Below are positions 1 to 5,835 of a DNA stretch of 10,618 bases, piece by piece. A program made the position numbers and the translations under genes. The notes beneath the pieces are model-generated. The model saw nothing but the letters and a program-made list of their open reading frames with translations. It made no database searches and was not told the DNA's origin. The first letter of the stretch is position 1. Each line of letters starts with the position of its first letter. Source of the stretch: Ignavibacteriaceae bacterium (GTDB taxonomy: Bacteria; Bacteroidota; Ignavibacteria; Ignavibacteriales; Ignavibacteriaceae). The DNA is taken from assembly GCA_025449775.1 (NCBI GenBank), contig JANWIS010000146.1, positions 1-10,618 of the forward strand, given 5' to 3'.

Positions 1-258
1 AATTATGCAAAATAAAACTCCGATCCAGGAGATTATTTCGGAATGGAAGAATGATTGTTTACTTACGATTGGAAGATTGAATGCATTTGCAAACACTGTA
101 TAAAAATAGAAAATAGCGAACGGTGGAATTAAGAAATCCTTTTTGTCTATACTTCCGAAATGCATGCCTTTCGTACCGGTTCTTTTTAACAAGTACAAAC
201 GGGTTAATACCATTCCCATGAGAAGCACAATCGTTACAGCAGCTAAATGTTTTTGCAT
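1..258 (-). CDS. Partial membrane protein, isoprenylcysteine carboxyl methyltransferase-like (N-terminal 86 codons)
   Basis: Reading the minus strand from the ATG at 258 gives 86 open codons that run off the left edge, so the stop and C-terminal part are outside the window. Residues about 5-24 are hydrophobic (AAVTIVLLMGMVLTRLYLLK), giving a first membrane segment. A basic linker follows (KRTGTKGMHFGSIDKKDF), then a second hydrophobic stretch (LIPPFAIFYFYTVFANAF), and a third begins near the edge (ISWIGVLFCII). From memory, the HFGxIDKKDFLIPPF pattern followed by membrane helices is typical of the N-terminus of bacterial members of the isoprenylcysteine carboxyl methyltransferase/PEMT family. 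Those proteins carry their SAM-binding motif at the C-terminus, which is not visible here, so the enzymatic call is tentative. No clear Shine-Dalgarno sequence precedes the ATG. Confidence 0.55.
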   Translation of the reverse strand, partial: MQKHLAAVTIVLLMGMVLTRLYLLKRTGTKGMHFGSIDKKDFLIPPFAIFYFYTVFANAFNLPIVSKQSFFHSEIISWIGVLFCII

Positions 259-303
259 GATGCTTATTTTATGTTATTTTTTTGAAGATTGAAAATTTAG
301 TAC

Positions 304-356
304 AATGAACACCGAGTTAGAAAAATCCATTAGCGAAACTAAATTCGCGGTGCATT
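304..356. repeat. Imperfect inverted repeat at the 3' end of the 132-aa lipoprotein gene
   Basis: The arm AATGAACACCGAGTTAG (304-320) pairs with CTAAATTCGCGGTGCATT (339-356), leaving two small bulges and an 18-nt loop. The right arm contains the last codons and the stop of the upstream minus-strand gene. It could be a transcription terminator hairpin for that gene, but on the minus strand it is followed by TGTACTAAATTTTC rather than a T-run. It could also be an unrelated palindromic repeat. The pairing is directly visible; the function is not. Confidence 0.45.
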
Positions 357-737
357 TCTGCAGATTAAAAATAGTACTGTATCAACAACCGCAATTTCAA
401 TTAAATATTTTCCGGAATTGATTGTAATCTTTTCAGTTCCACACCAGAAACCTCTTAAGTGGTTTGTAAATGTTTCCTCGTTTATCTCTGCACTTGCGTT
501 TTCATCAGGCATACCTGTGTCAAATGTAAAAGTATCAAATGCAAAATATTTTGTTGAAGATTCACTTTGCAGATTCCCAATTGGTTTATTATCTACAAGA
601 ATATTTTTCAACTGAAAGCCAGTGTTATTTTTGAAGCTAATAACCAGTGGACCATTTTCATCAGATTGTTCAACAGGATTGTCGCATCCAATTGAAATGA
701 TTATAATAAAAATGAAAACAATAATTTTAAGCCTCAT
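339..737 (-). CDS. Small putative lipoprotein of unknown function (132 aa)
   Basis: The protein begins with a basic residue pair and a run of isoleucines and phenylalanines, ending in SIGC, which fits a type II signal peptide with the lipidated cysteine at residue 18. The mature part (about 115 residues) starts CDNPVEQSDENGP, an acidic linker, and then alternates polar and hydrophobic residues as in a small beta-rich domain. No known family was recognised. A good ribosome binding site (GAAGGAAC) lies about 7 nt before the ATG and overlaps the TGA stop of the upstream dehydrogenase gene, so the two are probably cotranscribed and translationally coupled. The last codons (APRI, stop) lie in one arm of an inverted repeat, so the native C-terminus may have been altered. 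Lipoprotein export is well supported; the role is unknown. Confidence 0.75.
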   Translation of the reverse strand: MRLKIIVFIFIIIISIGCDNPVEQSDENGPLVISFKNNTGFQLKNILVDNKPIGNLQSESSTKYFAFDTFTFDTGMPDENASAEINEETFTNHLRGFWCGTEKITINSGKYLIEIAVVDTVLFLICRNAPRI

Positions 738-749
738 ATTAATGTTCCT

Positions 750-1736
750 TCATTTATTATGTTCGATAGTTATTACAACATTTCCAGTTTTTTGTCCTGT
801 CTCGACATACCTGTATGCTTCTACAATTTCTTCCAGCTTATATCTTCTGTCAATCACCGCTTTATACTTTCCGGCTTCGATAACCTCTTTAAAAAAGTTC
901 ACGTCTTCTTTTCTACTCTTTGGAATTGGGAACAAAACTTTTTTACCGGAAGGCAGGCTTCCAAAAATAAAAGTCCATAATGCCAGGAACGGATTCTGTA
1001 CTAAGAAACCCAGGTCGCTTGAATAAAAAATCCCTTCTTTCTTTAATAGTTTTCTGCAGCGGAAAAATGAACTCTTTCCGACCGCATCAAAAATAACATC
1101 ATACAATTGGCTGTTCTTAGTAAAATCAACTTTTGTGTAATCTATTACTTCATCGGCACCCAAAGATCTTAGTAATTCTAAATTCTTGGTATTACAAACT
1201 GCGGTAACTTCTGCTCCATAATATTTTGCAAGCTGAACTGCTGCAATACCGATGGATCCGGTAGCTCCATTGATAAGAATTTTTTTTCCCTTCTGAAGAT
1301 TTATTTTTCTTATATAGTTAAAAGCAAGCATTAAACCATCACAGACTGATGCAGCTTCTTCAAAGTTCATGTTAATTGGCTTTGTTACGATCGAGGCTTT
1401 TTCAGGCAGGCAGATGTACTCAGCGTGTGCACCAAAATTATCGCCGGTCAATCCAAAAACCTGGTCGCCCTTTTTGAATAATGTAACGTCTTTGCCAGTT
1501 GCTTCAACTTCTCCGGCACGTTCACTCCCTAATATTTTTCTTTTGGGTTTAAAGAGACCATTAACCAATCTGATAATAAGAGGATATTCAGGTTTTCGGA
1601 ACCCACAATCCGTTCGGTTTACAGGTGTTGCAAATATTTTTATTAGTACTTCATTGTCTTTGGGAATTGGTTTTTCTACTTCTTTAAGCTGTAGAACTTC
1701 AGGCGGTCCGTATTTTGTTTGTATGATTGCTTTCAT
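750..1736 (-). CDS. Zinc-independent medium-chain dehydrogenase/reductase, quinone oxidoreductase-like (328 aa)
   Basis: This is a full-length member of the MDR superfamily of NAD(P)H-dependent oxidoreductases. The GroES-like N-terminal half contains VNRTDCG (39-45) and the GSERAGEVEATG stretch (70-81). In zinc alcohol dehydrogenases the latter region is GHE, so here the catalytic histidine is replaced. No cysteine-rich structural zinc lobe is present either. The Rossmann half carries the nucleotide-binding loop NGATGSIGIAAVQLAK (156-171), then LGADEVIDY (192-200) and the family-typical C-terminal ending YVETGQKTGNVVI. This points to the quinone oxidoreductase/enoyl reductase branch reducing quinones, enals or related small molecules in the cytosol; the substrate cannot be read from the sequence. 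It starts only 4 nt beyond a truncated repeat and precedes a lipoprotein gene by 12 nt. No strong Shine-Dalgarno is seen. Confidence 0.88.
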   Translation of the reverse strand: MKAIIQTKYGPPEVLQLKEVEKPIPKDNEVLIKIFATPVNRTDCGFRKPEYPLIIRLVNGLFKPKRKILGSERAGEVEATGKDVTLFKKGDQVFGLTGDNFGAHAEYICLPEKASIVTKPINMNFEEAASVCDGLMLAFNYIRKINLQKGKKILINGATGSIGIAAVQLAKYYGAEVTAVCNTKNLELLRSLGADEVIDYTKVDFTKNSQLYDVIFDAVGKSSFFRCRKLLKKEGIFYSSDLGFLVQNPFLALWTFIFGSLPSGKKVLFPIPKSRKEDVNFFKEVIEAGKYKAVIDRRYKLEEIVEAYRYVETGQKTGNVVITIEHNK

Positions 1737-1740
1737 AAAA

Positions 1741-1780
1741 ACTTGATGATCGGGATAAGTTACTTGTTAGCTGCTAACCG
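1741..1780 (-). repeat. Truncated copy C of the dyad-containing intergenic element
   Basis: On the plus strand, GATGATCGGGATAAGTTACT and the following TTGTTAGCTGC align with the core of the element at 2368-2399 (AATGATCGCGGGATGAGTTG, then TGGATTAACTGC) and more loosely with 2988-3019. Within it are a perfect short palindrome GTTAGC-T-GCTAAC (1766-1778) and AAGT-T-ACTT (1757-1765). The copy fills the space between the stop of the 181-aa lipoprotein gene, which it overlaps, and the ATG of the dehydrogenase gene. It lacks the flanking stem arms of the other two copies, so it looks truncated at the dehydrogenase side. Confidence 0.5.
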
Positions 1781-2319
1781 TTATGAATTGGACCAAAACG
1801 CGAGCTATAACTGTATGCGTTAACCTCTATTGTATAGTTCAGTTTTAATGTTAGCTCCAGCCTTCCACCATCCCAGAAGAAACCTACTATATATTCTTGT
1901 TTTTCGTTTTGTTTATTTGTGCCCAATGTCTTATAAGGTTCTCCATAAAAACTAGATAATTTTTCCTTTAATTTGAATAATTGATCTTCAGCTGAGACTT
2001 GATTTGACTCAAAAATTATTTTAACTGAATTCAATCCATTTTCATTAAATCTAAATTGGCATAAGCTAGTTAATTCATCAAGAAAGTAAGCATCTGAAAA
2101 ACAAGAAGTACTAAAACGATTTAAATCTGATCTTTGTTTTGCACCTGTTTTTCTAGGAAATTCTGAATCAATAATACTCATTGGAGTTGTCCATCTAAAA
2201 CCAAAAAATCCCGTTTCCAAAGATGGAATATCATTTTTTAGAATATAGTTATTTGCTCCACAACTAATAATTAATGATGTGAATAAGGTTAGCAAAATAT
2301 AATTAGACTTAACAATCAT
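1774..2319 (-). CDS. Putative lipoprotein of unknown function with a G-F-x-W domain (181 aa)
   Basis: The ATG at 2319 is preferred over an in-frame TTG at 2334 (which would add MLENK). It gives a compact lipoprotein signal peptide, MIVK followed by a hydrophobic stretch ending LIISC, with the lipidated cysteine at residue 20. The mature protein contains FFGFRWTTPMSIIDSEFP (about 38-55) and later FKLKEKLSSFYGEPYK (about 114-129). These resemble two landmarks, an 'FGxxWGMs' opening and a 'LxxxYGxP' helix end, that recur in many exported bacterial proteins of unknown function. The C-terminal third (FFWDGGRLELTLKL) looks like beta strands. No catalytic residues are evident. A repeat element lies upstream (2334-2420) and a truncated copy downstream overlaps the stop. 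The coding region looks A/T-richer by eye than purM or tatD, which fits an accessory gene. Confidence 0.75.
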   Translation of the reverse strand: MIVKSNYILLTLFTSLIISCGANNYILKNDIPSLETGFFGFRWTTPMSIIDSEFPRKTGAKQRSDLNRFSTSCFSDAYFLDELTSLCQFRFNENGLNSVKIIFESNQVSAEDQLFKLKEKLSSFYGEPYKTLGTNKQNEKQEYIVGFFWDGGRLELTLKLNYTIEVNAYSYSSRFGPIHNG

Positions 2320-2333
2320 TTTATTTTCTAACA

Positions 2334-2420
2334 ACCTAACGGCTTTGAAACTAATATACGAGAAAGAAATGATCGCGGGATGAGTTGTGGATTAACTGCG
2401 TTTTATTTCTCTCGTTAATT
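2334..2420 (-). repeat. Copy A of the dyad-containing intergenic element, attC-like in layout
   Basis: This is an 87-bp element between two minus-strand genes. An internal stem is formed by ACGAGAAAGAAAT (2358-2370) and ATTTCTCTCGT (2405-2415). Read on the minus strand, it begins with AATTAAC (one mismatch to the integron core RYYYAAC) and ends with GTTAGGT (a full match to GTTRRRY), 14 nt before the next gene's ATG. It aligns along most of its length with 2951-3040. The internal stem is not symmetrically placed relative to the outer 7-mers, so it is not a textbook attC site. The repeat relationship is directly visible; the recombination role is inference. Confidence 0.55.
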
Positions 2421-2455
2421 TATTTATACTCTTTTCTGTTTGGAAACTTTGATAT

Positions 2456-2929
2456 TTAATGCTCATTAAATAAGCTGTTTAATATTGCCCTTTTGTGGTC
2501 AGGTTGTAATTTTTCTAACTGATACTTTTCATCACTGCCCACAGATGAACCAAAGAAACCGCCAATGAGACCGCCCAATGCCGCACCAAAAAATATATTT
2601 AAACCTTTTCCTGTTCCTGATGAATTTGTATCGGGCTCGGGAGTGGCTGCAGCTCCAACTATTCCACCGATAATAGCACCAAATAAAAATCCTACCCAGA
2701 ATTGAGAATCTCTTCTCTTTATCAAATATTTAATTGAATCCTGATGAAGTATGATCAGTTGATTCAGAGATTTTATATATAATGAATCTGATTCATATTT
2801 ATTTACTGTTACATTTATGAGCGATTCATTGGAAGTCGGGTAAACTTCCCAAATTTGTTCTTGGGCTAAGGTTTCATTTTGTAAAAGGATTATTAAAAAA
2901 AGAAAGAACACAGTAAAAATAAATTTCAT
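2456..2929 (-). CDS. Exported protein with two glycine-zipper segments (157 aa)
   Basis: The N-terminus MKFIFTVFFLFLIILLQNETLAQ is a clear Sec signal peptide with likely cleavage after LAQ (about residue 23). A polar, partly helical segment (residues about 24-75) follows. Then come two hydrophobic glycine-rich segments, VGFLFGAIIGGIVGAAA (about 79-95) and FFGAALGGLIGGFFGSSVG (about 113-131), separated by a short Pro/Ser/Thr/Gly linker. Repeated GxxxG spacing is the hallmark of glycine-zipper domains, which pack in membranes in outer-membrane lipoproteins and pore-like proteins. A charged tail (EKYQLEKLQPDHKRAILNSL) ends the protein. It probably sits in or on a membrane; its partners are unknown. 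An AAGG about 9 nt before the ATG may serve as ribosome binding site. Related repeat elements flank the gene on both sides. Confidence 0.75.
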   Translation of the reverse strand: MKFIFTVFFLFLIILLQNETLAQEQIWEVYPTSNESLINVTVNKYESDSLYIKSLNQLIILHQDSIKYLIKRRDSQFWVGFLFGAIIGGIVGAAATPEPDTNSSGTGKGLNIFFGAALGGLIGGFFGSSVGSDEKYQLEKLQPDHKRAILNSLFNEH

Positions 2930-2950
2930 ATTGAACGCCTTACTTTAAAT

Positions 2951-3040
2951 AATTAACTGAATGTTTTGTAACTAACATAAGAGAAAAAAGTTGTTGGGTT
3001 GAGATGCTGGTTATAAAGCCTTTTAATTTTATTCTCTAAC
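2951..3040 (-). repeat. Copy B of the dyad-containing intergenic element
   Basis: On the plus strand, AACTAACATAAGAGAAAAAA (2970-2989) matches AACTAATATACGAGAAAGAA of copy A. GGGTTGAGATGCTGGTTA matches GGGATGAGTTGTGGATTA, and ATTCTCT matches the closing arm. The arms AGAGAA (2980-2985) and TTCTCT (3032-3037) can pair. The left end AATTAAC (2951-2957) lies at the place equivalent to ACCTAAC in copy A. The right end runs into the last four codons and the stop of the 164-aa gene. Confidence 0.55.
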
Positions 3041-3523
3041 AGTTTCTGGATTCTGCATAATTTTTTTTATTGATTTATCCCAATCTTGATTTCCAATTGA
3101 AATAGCTAAATTAGATTTTAAAGTGTCTTCATAATACTTGTCTGGAAATGTACAAGTTAAAAAGAAAAATAAAGCTTCTTCCAAACTTTCATCTTTATGT
3201 GCTGTTGTCATAATTACAGAATCATCTGGGGAACCAAACTCCTTATCAGGATTAGAATCAATCTCATCACATATATCTTCAATTCTTTCTGAATCATTTC
3301 CCCAATTACAAAAGTAAGCAGCACCATTTTTAATTAAAGTTTCAGCTAAATCTGATATTTCTTGAACAGAATTATTTTTAGAATCCCAGGCAATAAAACA
3401 AGCAAAATGTTTGCTTGATAATTGAATAACTTGAGGTATATCAACAGATGAATCGAGCGATAAAAAGAACAATTCTCTTTCAGTTAGATAATCTTTACCG
3501 ATATATTTTATTTCATTATTCAT
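3029..3523 (-). CDS. Small acidic cytosolic protein of unknown function (164 aa)
   Basis: No signal peptide or membrane segment is present, so the product is probably cytosolic. The N-terminal 40 residues are followed by HFACFIAWDSKNNSVQEISD and LAETLIKNGAAYFCNWG, a beta-strand/helix/beta-strand pattern as in a small alpha/beta fold. The acidic stretch SERIEDICDEIDSNPDKE comes next, then VIMTTAHKDESLEEALFFFL, where the conserved-looking TTAHKDE could be a functional loop. The end LAISIGNQDWDKSI looks like a final strand and helix. From memory I have seen this pattern (ACLIAWD, YFCxWGxDxER, MTTWHxDExLxEALxFF) in proteins of diverse bacteria carrying only a DUF name, possibly DUF7684; this needs a profile search. 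No Shine-Dalgarno is visible. The last codons overlap the arm of repeat B. Confidence 0.75.
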   Translation of the reverse strand: MNNEIKYIGKDYLTERELFFLSLDSSVDIPQVIQLSSKHFACFIAWDSKNNSVQEISDLAETLIKNGAAYFCNWGNDSERIEDICDEIDSNPDKEFGSPDDSVIMTTAHKDESLEEALFFFLTCTFPDKYYEDTLKSNLAISIGNQDWDKSIKKIMQNPETVRE

Positions 3524-3553
3524 AACTTTATAACTATAACTTATAAATAATTG

Positions 3554-3574
3554 CTACCATTGGATTTTTGGTAG
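3554..3574. repeat. Short hairpin in a divergent intergenic region
   Basis: CTACCA (3554-3559) and TGGTAG (3569-3574) form a 6-bp perfect inverted repeat with a 9-nt loop. It lies between the start of the minus-strand 164-aa gene and the plus-strand amidohydrolase gene. No gene reads into it from either side, so a terminator role is unlikely; an operator is possible but unsupported. The rest of the 150-bp intergenic region is A/T-rich and holds the TATATTTG box. Confidence 0.3.
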
Positions 3575-3638
3575 TTTCTCTATTTCCCAATCCTAATATC
3601 AAAATTTAACTCAACTAATTCAATCAAAATATATTTTT

Positions 3639-3646
3639 TATATTTG
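3639..3646 (+). promoter_or_regulatory. Bacteroidota-type -7 promoter element (TATATTTG)
   Basis: TATATTTG matches the TAnnTTTG consensus of the primary sigma factor of Bacteroidota in all fixed positions and lies 28 nt before the amidohydrolase ATG. No convincing -33 TTTG box is seen at the usual distance. The same eight bases occur upstream of hrcA. Confidence 0.5.
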
Positions 3647-3673
3647 CATAGCAACAAATAGTAAAAGGTAATA

Positions 3674-5350
3674 ATGAAATATTCATCTTCCTGTTACTTA
3701 ACAATTTTGTTCCTTTCAATCATACATTCATTCAATCATACAACAATGGCTCAAACAAATCGTAAAGCATTCATCAACGGAAAGATTTACACAGTAAACG
3801 AAAAACAGCCTTACGCTGAAATGGTAATGACTGAAGGAAATAAAATTACTTACGTCGGTAAAACGAAGCTGAATATTATTGACGCACAAACTTCTGTTTA
3901 TGACCTTGAAGGAAAACTGATGCTTCCGGGATTTAATGACAGTCATCTTCATTTTATAAGCGGAGGAAGCTATCTGCTTGGAATAAATCTTCGTCCGGCT
4001 TTATCTAAAGAAAATTTTGTTTCTATTCTGCAAGATTATATTCAAGGAAAAGAAGACCGCTGGATAACAGGCGGAAGATGGGACCACGAAATGTGGCCGG
4101 ATAAAACTCTTCCGACAAAAGAATTAATCGATCCCATTTCTGAAAACACCCCGGTTTTTGTAAGCAGGATTGACGGTCATGTCGGTCTTGCAAATTCCAA
4201 AGCACTTGAGATTGCAGGGATAAATAAAAATACTCCCGATCCTGACGGCGGATTGATTGAACGCAATCCTGAAACCGGTGAACCGACAGGGATTTTAAAA
4301 GACAACGCAATGGATTTGATATTTAAAATTATTCCGCTTCTTTCTCTTCAAGAAAGTGTTGAAGCAACTCTTCGTGCACTGGAAGAAACAAAAAAATTTG
4401 GAATCACAAGCATTCAGGATATGACTCAGCCGGGAGAGCTTGAAGCTTACAAACAATTAATGGACAACGGAGAACTGACTTGCAGAATTTATTCCATCTG
4501 GCCGATTGACAAATACGAAGATATTGTCCGTGGAGGAATTACAGCCGGGAATGAAAATGAATTAATTAATCGCGGTGCTTTAAAAGGATATGCAGATGGA
4601 TCACTGGGTGCAAGCACTGCATGGTTTTTTGATTCGTACATTCAATATCCATATTCAACAGGTTTACCGATGGATGTAATTACAAACGGCAAGCTTGAAA
4701 AATGGTCGTTGGATGCAGACAGAAACCGTTTGCAGTTGTGCATTCACGCAATCGGTGACAGAGCAAATTCAACCATACTTGATCTTTATGAAAGCATAAA
4801 AAATAATAATTCTCCCTGGGATAGAAGATTCAGAATTGAACATGCACAGCATATCAGGACAGAAGATATTGAACGGTTCGGAAAGCTGGGAGTGATTGCA
4901 TCGGTTCAGCCGTATCATTGCATTGACGATGGAGTTTGGGCAGAAAAAAGAATAGGCTATGAAAGAACCAAAACTACACATCCGTACAGATCTCTTTTGA
5001 ATAATGGTTCAGTTGTTGCATTCGGAACTGATTGGCCTGTAGCTCCACTGAATCCTCTTTACGGAATTTATGCTGCTGTAACAAGAAGAACAGTCGATGA
5101 GCAAAATCCGAATGGCTGGATTCCGGCAGAAAAAATTTCTGTAGAAGATGCAATAAAGTGTTACACGCTGAACGCAGCTTATTCATCATTCGAGGAAAAG
5201 GTAAAAGGAAGCATTGAAACCGGAAAGCTGGCTGACTTTGTAATTTTAAGCGAAGATATATTATCCATTGACCCGGTAAAAATTAAAGATGTTGAAGTTG
5301 AGATGACAGTTTTTAATGGAGAGATAATTTATTCGGCAGATCGTTATTAA
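3674..5350 (+). CDS. Exported metal-dependent amidohydrolase, Amidohydro_3/YtcJ-like (558 aa)
   Basis: This is a full-length member of the amidohydrolase superfamily, in the branch that includes YtcJ and N-substituted formamide deformylase. The N-terminal beta-sandwich part (INGKIYTVNEKQPYAEMVM, 34-52) is followed by the metal-binding HxH in FNDSHLHF (H91, H93). Further landmarks are LKGYADGSLGAS (303-314), with K304 as a possible carboxylated or metal-bridging residue, CIHAIGD (H358), RIEHAQH (H390) and FGTDWPV (D453). The C-terminus has the usual ETGKLADFVILSED (515-528), which closes the composite domain. Residues 1-26 (MKYSSSCYLTILFLSIIHSF... TMAQ) look like a Sec signal peptide, so the first ATG is preferred over M25. 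The ribosome binding site AAAAGG lies 6 nt upstream. It probably hydrolyses an amide or similar bond outside the cytoplasm; the substrate is unknown. The next gene starts 92 nt downstream on the same strand. Confidence 0.9.
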   Translation: MKYSSSCYLTILFLSIIHSFNHTTMAQTNRKAFINGKIYTVNEKQPYAEMVMTEGNKITYVGKTKLNIIDAQTSVYDLEGKLMLPGFNDSHLHFISGGSYLLGINLRPALSKENFVSILQDYIQGKEDRWITGGRWDHEMWPDKTLPTKELIDPISENTPVFVSRIDGHVGLANSKALEIAGINKNTPDPDGGLIERNPETGEPTGILKDNAMDLIFKIIPLLSLQESVEATLRALEETKKFGITSIQDMTQPGELEAYKQLMDNGELTCRIYSIWPIDKYEDIVRGGITAGNENELINRGALKGYADGSLGASTAWFFDSYIQYPYSTGLPMDVITNGKLEKWSLDADRNRLQLCIHAIGDRANSTILDLYESIKNNNSPWDRRFRIEHAQHIRTEDIERFGKLGVIASVQPYHCIDDGVWAEKRIGYERTKTTHPYRSLLNNGSVVAFGTDWPVAPLNPLYGIYAAVTRRTVDEQNPNGWIPAEKISVEDAIKCYTLNAAYSSFEEKVKGSIETGKLADFVILSEDILSIDPVKIKDVEVEMTVFNGEIIYSADRY

Positions 5351-5442
5351 GAGTAAATTAATCTATTGAATTATCAATTCTGCTTGATTTGGCTTATTTA
5401 AATATTTAATATTCAGCTATCAATAATTTATTAGGAGAATTT

Positions 5443-5832
5443 ATGAGATCTTTTTTACAATCTTTTTCATTCATGATCATCTTACTCGTTCTCTTCAGCG
5501 GAATAAATTATTCACAGGACATTTACTTCTGTGAAGGTGTTGACGATGACGGTTATCCTGAAAGCGAAGCTTCATCTTTCACAATTCCAGATGACGGCGG
5601 TTATTTATATGTATTAGTAAGATTAGATTACGAAGTTGATTGTAAGTCAGTTTACTTTGAAGTTTACAGGAACGGAGAATATGACAATACAATTTATCTT
5701 GATACTGAAAGAAACTGGGTGTGGTTCTGGAAAGAAGTTTCATTTTATAAAAGAGGGACTTATAAATTCTATGTATATGACTGCGATGATGAGCTGTTGA
5801 CTTCAGGTAAGGTAGATATTGATTACGATTGA
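5443..5832 (+). CDS. Small acidic secreted protein of unknown function (129 aa)
   Basis: The signal peptide MRSFLQSFSFMIILLVLFSG, with likely cleavage after NYSQ (about residue 25), is followed by a mature domain of about 105 residues. This domain is rich in Asp, Glu, Tyr and Trp and has alternating strands (GGYLYVLVRLDYEVD, SVYFEVYRNGEYDNTIYLD, TYKFYVYDCDDE), the look of a small beta-sandwich. Three cysteines (30, 67, 114) could allow one disulfide. The acidic loops (DDDGYPESE, DCDDE) could bind cations, but no standard EF-hand is present. AGGAG, 6 nt before the ATG, is one of the clearest Shine-Dalgarno sequences in the window, suggesting good expression. The 92-nt gap from the amidohydrolase holds A/T-rich sequence, so it may have its own promoter. 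No family was recognised. Confidence 0.75.
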   Translation: MRSFLQSFSFMIILLVLFSGINYSQDIYFCEGVDDDGYPESEASSFTIPDDGGYLYVLVRLDYEVDCKSVYFEVYRNGEYDNTIYLDTERNWVWFWKEVSFYKRGTYKFYVYDCDDELLTSGKVDIDYD

Positions 5833-5835
5833 TAA

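Noticed and set aside
622..1026. 134-aa plus-strand frame opposite the lipoprotein and dehydrogenase genes
   Set aside because: It is antisense to two well-supported genes, with no family resemblance.
1369..1746. 125-aa plus-strand frame opposite the dehydrogenase
   Set aside because: It is antisense to a clear MDR protein whose motifs cover the same bases.
2320..2334. TTG start adding five residues to the 181-aa lipoprotein
   Set aside because: The ATG at 2319 gives a normal-length lipoprotein signal peptide; the TTG overlaps the repeat end.
2334..3040. Repeats A and B as CRISPR repeats or transposon ends
   Set aside because: There are only a few diverged copies, no uniform spacers, no transposase and no target-site duplication that I can see.
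4023..4310. 95-aa minus-strand frame inside the amidohydrolase
   Set aside because: It is a shadow of a strong coding region; cysteine- and arginine-rich composition is typical of spurious frames.
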